Source: Bradyrhizobium sp. Ec3.3
GTDB lineage: Bacteria > Pseudomonadota > Alphaproteobacteria > Rhizobiales > Xanthobacteraceae
Length of the DNA: 64,000 nucleotides
NCBI RefSeq assembly: GCF_000472925.1
Contig: NZ_AXAS01000001.1
Span: forward strand, 248,001-312,000
Direction: 5' to 3'
Shown: positions 60,010-64,000 of the stretch, in pieces
Layout: the number at the start of each line of letters is the position of its first letter
Position numbering within the stretch: position 1 is the first letter of the stretch
Program-made: the position numbers and the translations under genes
The notes under the pieces: model-generated
Databases searched by the model: none
Seen by the model: the letters and a program-made list of their open reading frames with translations, nothing else
Told to the model about the DNA's origin: nothing

Positions 60010-61002
60010 GTGTCACGTGCTCCACGTTTTCTCCACTCGGCTCCCATGATCTGCGGAGCAGTCGCAGCAGCCTTGATCTCCAGTACCCAGTTCTCCAGTG
60101 CCCAGGCAGGAGACATCACGACCTCGCCGGTCGTCGTTCCGGCGGTCGACGGCGTCAATGCCAAGGCCGAAGCCTATGGCGGCTTACTGGCCGGCAAATC
60201 GCTCGGCGGTGCCGCAGGCGCGATCTCGATGCCGCTCGGCAGCAATTACGGCTTGCAGATCGATTCCGCGGCCGGTGCCTTCGACGGCAGCCGTTTCGGC
60301 AACGTCGCGGGCCATGCCTTCTGGCGCGACTCCAGCGGCCTGGTCGGCCTCTACACCAGCCACACCTGGTGGGACCGCAATGGCGGCGTCTATCTCGGCC
60401 AGGTCGCGGGCGAAGGCGAGATCTATCTCGGCCGCTTCACGCTACAGGGCATCGCCGGTGTCGAATTCGGCAACACCGCGCAGGTGATCTCGACGAGCAC
60501 GAGCACGGTTGCGCCGGGCCTCCCCGATCCCCTCTTGGGTGGCGCCCCGGGCGTCACGACCACGACGATGATGCTCGACAGCTACGCGGTGAAGACGCGG
60601 TTCTTCGACCAGGTCAATTTCAAATATTACCTCAGCGATCAGTGGTCGGGCTATGTCGGGCACCGCTATCTCGGCGGCAGGAACGCGCTCGCGCTCGGTA
60701 GCGAGGTGGCGCTGCCGCTCGGGCACGGCGTGCTCGCCTCGGCCTTCATCGAGGGCCGCGCGGGCGAAGCCAACATGCAGGGCATCTGGGGCGGCGTAAA
60801 ATTCTACTTCGGCGGCAAGGACAAGCCGCTGCTCGCCCGCCATCGCCAGGACGATCCGAACATATGGAGCACCGATACGCTCTATAGTCTCGCAAATTCG
60901 CACAGCTCGTCGAGCTCCTCGACGAGCACGCAATTCTGCGCCAGCGGCACGACCATGGTCGACGGCGTCTGCTATCCCGACGGCCCGCGCGGATGGGACT
61001 GA
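60010..61002 (+). CDS. Predicted outer-membrane beta-barrel protein, unknown
   Basis: 330 residues from GTG at 60010 (SRAPRFLHSAPMICGAVAAA signal, ending FSSAQA); a TTG at 59950 is an alternative. The mature part alternates aromatic and polar residues in beta-strand-like runs (GNVAGHAFWRDSSGLVGLYT, GVYLGQVAGEGEIYLGRFTL, YVGHRYLGGRNALAL) and ends with a Ser-rich linker and a Cys pair (STQFCASGTTMVDGVCYPDG). It resembles alphaproteobacterial outer-membrane proteins but no family is assigned. The 59729-60009 gap has no other gene. Confidence 0.75.
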   Translation: MSRAPRFLHSAPMICGAVAAALISSTQFSSAQAGDITTSPVVVPAVDGVNAKAEAYGGLLAGKSLGGAAGAISMPLGSNYGLQIDSAAGAFDGSRFGNVAGHAFWRDSSGLVGLYTSHTWWDRNGGVYLGQVAGEGEIYLGRFTLQGIAGVEFGNTAQVISTSTSTVAPGLPDPLLGGAPGVTTTTMMLDSYAVKTRFFDQVNFKYYLSDQWSGYVGHRYLGGRNALALGSEVALPLGHGVLASAFIEGRAGEANMQGIWGGVKFYFGGKDKPLLARHRQDDPNIWSTDTLYSLANSHSSSSSSTSTQFCASGTTMVDGVCYPDGPRGWD

Positions 61003-61136
61003 TCGAGCGCGCGGCGAAATGTTCAATGCGGGTTGATGCTGCTGGGATTTACGGGCGCGACTTCACGCGCGAGGAACTGTGTCGACGGGGCCGCCGCGGG
61101 GCGCGGCCAACCACCTTCCATTCATTGAGGCTCTTC

Positions 61137-61868
61137 ATGCGTCGTCTATCCCTTCTTGTTGCCACGTCGCTGGCCGCCGTACCTGCATCAGCGGCCGATT
61201 TGATCGCGCGCAAGGCGCCCCTTCAGGAGACTCAGGTTTTCAGCTGGACCGGGTTCTACGCCGGTGCGCATCTTGGCGGCGGATCGGTCTACGAGACGCA
61301 GACTTTCCTCGGCACGACGGGCTTCGCCATCGATCCCGTCGGGACGAGCTACACCACCAATCGCTCGAGCGTGCTGGGCGGCATCAATGCGGGTTACAAC
61401 TACCAGGTCGGCCATGTCGTACTCGGCGTGGCCGGCGATGTCTCCGGGACCCGCGCCAATGGCTCGAACGTCACCCCCGCAATCAACGTGCCTGGCTTCG
61501 TGCTGACGAGCAATGGCAGGACGGATTGGTATGCGACGCTGACCGGCCGTCTCGGCGTGACCTTCGATCAGGTGCTGCTTTACGGCAAGGGCGGCGTCGC
61601 CTGGTCGCGGCAGGTCTATGACGGACGGGCCGACGGTTTTGCCTCGGTGATCTACAGCCCGTTCTCTGACATCAGGACCGGCTACGTCGTCGGCGCCGGC
61701 GCCGAATGGGCGGCCACCAGAAACATCTCGGTGTTCGCCGAATACAACTACCTGAATTTCAGCACGAAGACTTACAACGTCACGGACACTACCGGTGCCG
61801 TGACAACGACATACTCCGCCAAAACTTCCGCCAATCTGGCGAAGCTCGGCGTCAACTATCATTTCTGA
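61137..61868 (+). CDS. Outer-membrane beta-barrel protein, Omp25/31 porin family
   Basis: 243 residues from MRRLSLLVATSLAAVPASAA, a signal peptide; GAGG precedes the ATG at the right distance. Eight-strand-like barrel of the Omp25/31 type: SWTGFYAGAHLGGG, GGINAGYNYQVGHVVLGVAG, TGRLGVTFDQVLLYGKGGVA, VFAEYNYLNFSTKTY, ending LGVNYHF with the terminal aromatic of outer-membrane proteins. Structural outer-membrane protein common in Rhizobiales. Confidence 0.92.
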   Translation: MRRLSLLVATSLAAVPASAADLIARKAPLQETQVFSWTGFYAGAHLGGGSVYETQTFLGTTGFAIDPVGTSYTTNRSSVLGGINAGYNYQVGHVVLGVAGDVSGTRANGSNVTPAINVPGFVLTSNGRTDWYATLTGRLGVTFDQVLLYGKGGVAWSRQVYDGRADGFASVIYSPFSDIRTGYVVGAGAEWAATRNISVFAEYNYLNFSTKTYNVTDTTGAVTTTYSAKTSANLAKLGVNYHF

Positions 61869-61983
61869 CGATCGTTTCTCGCACTCCGCCATCGCGTGCG
61901 CGCCTGCGACCCGCTGCAGGCAGTATGAGGTGGCGGAGCTTTTTTTGCTCGCCCGCCGGCTCCAGCGCGGCCGATGCGACGCC

Positions 61984-62892
61984 TCAGCCGGCAGCGGCCA
62001 CCTGCTGTTCGATGATGCTTGCAACACGCACAGGGGTTTCCAGCATCGTGTAGTGGCCGGCATCGTCGATGGTCTCGAACGTCACGCGCGGGTAGGCAGC
62101 TGCGAACGCGTTATGCGAGGGCTCGCCGCGATAGAAGGCGATGTCGAGCGCGCCGTTCACAACGTGCAGCGGCGCCGTGAGACGTTGCGAATCCTCGGTA
62201 ATCGATGAGGTCGTGAACATCTTCAGATAGCCGCGCATCGCCTCGACCGTACCGGCCTCGCGCGCGATGGTCAGCTTGCGCTTCAGCCAGCCGGCGCCAT
62301 AGCGGCTCGAGGTCCTTGCCGTGATGGCCCGCGCAGCCGCCTCGTCCTGGTCGATCACGGCGTTCAGCGCCTTGAGCGCAGCCTCGTCGGCGCGGAAGCC
62401 CGTCGGCGGCACCGGCGAGAACAGCGTGACGCTCTGGATCCGCGAGGCGGCCTGGAGCGCAATCTTCTGCGCCACGAGGCCCGACATCGAGTGTCCGACC
62501 AGATGGAAACGCGTGAGCGCGAGCTGATCGGCCGTGCGCAGGACGTCCGCGGCGGCTTCATCCAGCGTGTAGCTGCCGGCCAAGGCGCGTGACCAGCCGT
62601 AGCCGCGCAGGTCCATGACGATGAGCGTGTGGCGGGTGGGATCGACATGGGGCAGCACCGGCTCCCAGTTGACGTGATCGCCGAGCCATTCATGCAGCAC
62701 CACGCAGACCGCCGGGCCATTGCCGACGCGGCAATGGCCGAGCCGGTCCACCGTCGCCAGTTGCGGCGCCGGCCAGGGCGAGGATGATGCAATCTGTGCC
62801 GATTGCGCCGGCTGCCGGTTCTGAGCGACCGCCGACGTGGTGGCCACGGCGGCAGTGAGGCCGAGGCCCTTCAGAAGATTGCGACGCTGCAT
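61984..62892 (-). CDS. Alpha/beta hydrolase, exported
   Basis: 302 residues from MQRRNLLKGLGLTAAVATTS. The RRNLLKG start with a hydrophobic stretch looks like a twin-arginine signal. Catalytic triad candidates: nucleophile in HLVGHSMSGLVAQ, Asp in NGALDIAFY, His in IDDAGHYTML. Conserved HEWLGDHVNWEPVLPHVD is typical of oxygen-stress or epoxide-type hydrolases, substrate unknown. Divergent from the LysR gene across 164 bp, so probably its target. Confidence 0.88.
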   Translation of the reverse strand: MQRRNLLKGLGLTAAVATTSAVAQNRQPAQSAQIASSSPWPAPQLATVDRLGHCRVGNGPAVCVVLHEWLGDHVNWEPVLPHVDPTRHTLIVMDLRGYGWSRALAGSYTLDEAAADVLRTADQLALTRFHLVGHSMSGLVAQKIALQAASRIQSVTLFSPVPPTGFRADEAALKALNAVIDQDEAAARAITARTSSRYGAGWLKRKLTIAREAGTVEAMRGYLKMFTTSSITEDSQRLTAPLHVVNGALDIAFYRGEPSHNAFAAAYPRVTFETIDDAGHYTMLETPVRVASIIEQQVAAAG

Positions 62893-63056
62893 TTGCTCTC
62901 CGTGCCAACCCGGATTCGTCCTGATCCAGAATTCGAAGCACGGACAAATAGCCGGCAGGCGTCGCAATCGAGAAATTGATTTCCGCAATCACCTTATTGA
63001 TAACTCTCATCTGGACCCGCGCGCTGTCAGCGGGCTCATCTTCGGGAGCTGCCCTC

Positions 63057-63923
63057 ATGCCGACGACCCTCGATATCGACACGCTCCGCTCCCTCATCGC
63101 CATCGTCGAGCTGAAGAGCTTTTCGCGCGCTGCCGAACGGGTCGGACGTTCGCAATCCGCGATCAGCCTACAGATCGCCCGCCTCGAAGGCCTGGTCGGC
63201 CATCCCCTGCTCGAGCGGGTGCGCGGTCGCGTGATCGGCGTGACCGAGCGGGGCGCCGAGTTCGTCGCGCATGCGCGCGAGATCGTCGCGCTCAACGAAC
63301 GCGCCGTCGCCGCCATGCGCCGGCCGGCCGCCAGCGAGCGAATCCGGCTTGGCATACCGGCGGATTTTCTGGAGCGCGATTTTTCCTCGACCCTCTCCGA
63401 GATCCGCGCGCGCTGTCCCGACGCGAGGCTTTCGCTGCGCACCGACCTGTCGGCGCGGCTGGCCGAGGATGTCGGCCAGGGCCGGCTCGATCTTGCCTTC
63501 TTCAAGCGCGCGCCGTCGAACGAAGCGAGTGCCGCGATCGCGTTCGAATCCATGGCCTGGTTCGGAGACGCTACCTCTGCGCCTGCCGGGCGTGATGATG
63601 CAGTGCCGCTGGTGGCGTTCGCGGAAGGATGCGCCTATCGCGAGGAGGCGCTCCGCAGCCTGCGCCTGACAGGCCGAGACTGGATCATCGCCTGCGAGGC
63701 ACGCAGCCTGTCAGCGCTGCTGGCCGCCGTTCGCGCCGGCCTCGGCTATGCTGCGCTCCCGGCAAGGCTCGCCGCGCGCAAATCGCTGAAGCACGCCCAC
63801 AGACGCGCCGAGCTGCCCGACCTCAATCCGGTCGAGCTTGCGCTCGGCATTGCCGAAGGCCGCAACATGGCTTTCGCCCGGACCATCGGCGGCATCATCG
63901 CGGAGCGTTGCTCGCTGGCCTGA
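63057..63923 (+). CDS. LysR-family transcriptional regulator
   Basis: 288 residues: helix-turn-helix LRSLIAIVELKSFSRAAERV, GRSQSAISLQIARLEGLVGH at about residues 9-50, then an effector-binding domain of the type II periplasmic-binding fold. GGGAG precedes the ATG. LysR genes usually control a divergent neighbour, here the exported hydrolase. No inducer can be inferred. Confidence 0.92.
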   Translation: MPTTLDIDTLRSLIAIVELKSFSRAAERVGRSQSAISLQIARLEGLVGHPLLERVRGRVIGVTERGAEFVAHAREIVALNERAVAAMRRPAASERIRLGIPADFLERDFSSTLSEIRARCPDARLSLRTDLSARLAEDVGQGRLDLAFFKRAPSNEASAAIAFESMAWFGDATSAPAGRDDAVPLVAFAEGCAYREEALRSLRLTGRDWIIACEARSLSALLAAVRAGLGYAALPARLAARKSLKHAHRRAELPDLNPVELALGIAEGRNMAFARTIGGIIAERCSLA

Positions 63924-63938
63924 TGCCCTGCGCGGACG

Positions 63939-64000
63939 TCACGCGATCGCGGGACTCACCAGCGCGTCGATCTTCGCCTTCAGCGCCTTGCCGTCCGAGA
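63939..64000 (-). CDS. C-terminal end of a gene cut by the window edge
   Basis: Minus-strand frame ending at 63939 with TGA; the visible part reads SDGKALKAKIDALVSPAIA (19 residues). It converges with the LysR gene. Too little is present to name it. Confidence 0.45.
   Translation of the reverse strand, partial: SDGKALKAKIDALVSPAIA

Noticed and set aside
62941..63056. LysR T-N11-A operator between the exported hydrolase and lysR
   Set aside because: ATCGAGAAATTGAT is only loosely symmetric with a T-N10-A spacing; not strong enough to list as a feature.

Overview
The window is GC-rich alphaproteobacterial chromosome, most likely Bradyrhizobium or a close relative. This rests on the gene content (hisD/UPF0262/DUF2948 block, Omp25/31-type porin, host-attachment protein, a FixK-type box) and on the dispersed palindromic repeats that sit between genes. 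No rRNA, CRISPR array or insertion sequence was seen. Two tRNA genes are present, tRNA-Phe(GAA) and tRNA-Thr(GGT).

Region by region. 1-0.7 kb: the edge of an integrated element (a YopX-family phage gene plus degenerate copies of the tRNA-Phe T-arm) abutting tRNA-Phe. 0.85-5 kb: housekeeping genes on the minus strand (yacG, maf, a low-molecular-weight phosphatase, UPF0262, hisD, DUF2948). 5-19 kb: metabolic and regulatory genes, including a divergent SDR/TetR pair with its operator, a cNMP-binding flavoprotein reductase, RidA, an orphan FixJ-like regulator, dienelactone hydrolase, a LuxR solo, and metY with a hydrolase. 17.8-19.3 kb: an orphan sulfonate-binding-protein operon headed by a short ORF that ends in four cysteine codons, behind a good sigma70 promoter.

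19.5-33.9 kb: a complete carbon-phosphorus lyase locus. The phnGHIJKLMN operon has a PPOX-type flavoprotein at its tail. PhnF lies divergent to it with an 11-bp-arm operator. phnCDEE encodes the transporter. A separate plus-strand operon encodes a left-handed-beta-helix acyltransferase, a second, divergent PhnM, and a 2H phosphoesterase. A short bidirectional region between phnC and the acyltransferase carries PhoB-type direct repeats facing both ways, so the locus looks controlled by phosphate starvation (PhoB) and by the phosphonate regulator PhnF.

33.9-45.8 kb: an SBP56/methanethiol oxidase with an overlapping membrane-protein gene, a DHDPS-family protein, an MCP, a TPR protein, enoyl-CoA hydratase with MarR, and a TetR-controlled EmrAB-like efflux pair. 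45.8-49 kb: a proteostasis-flavoured cluster. It holds an unusual single-chain fusion of a ClpS-like domain, a ClpX-type C4 zinc finger and a Cdc48/FtsH-type AAA+ ATPase, then a host-attachment (BaeRF-like) protein and an Hsp20, with a near-perfect FixK/FNR box between the last two. 49-64 kb: tannase-family esterase, GntP permease with patatin, serA, a three-domain rhodanese, an overlapping hybrid histidine kinase/OmpR regulator pair, two outer-membrane proteins, and a divergent hydrolase/LysR pair.

The three items most worth following are the ClpS-ZnF-AAA fusion, the poly-Cys leader of the ssuA-like operon, and the second PhnM with its 2H phosphoesterase in the Pho-box operon.
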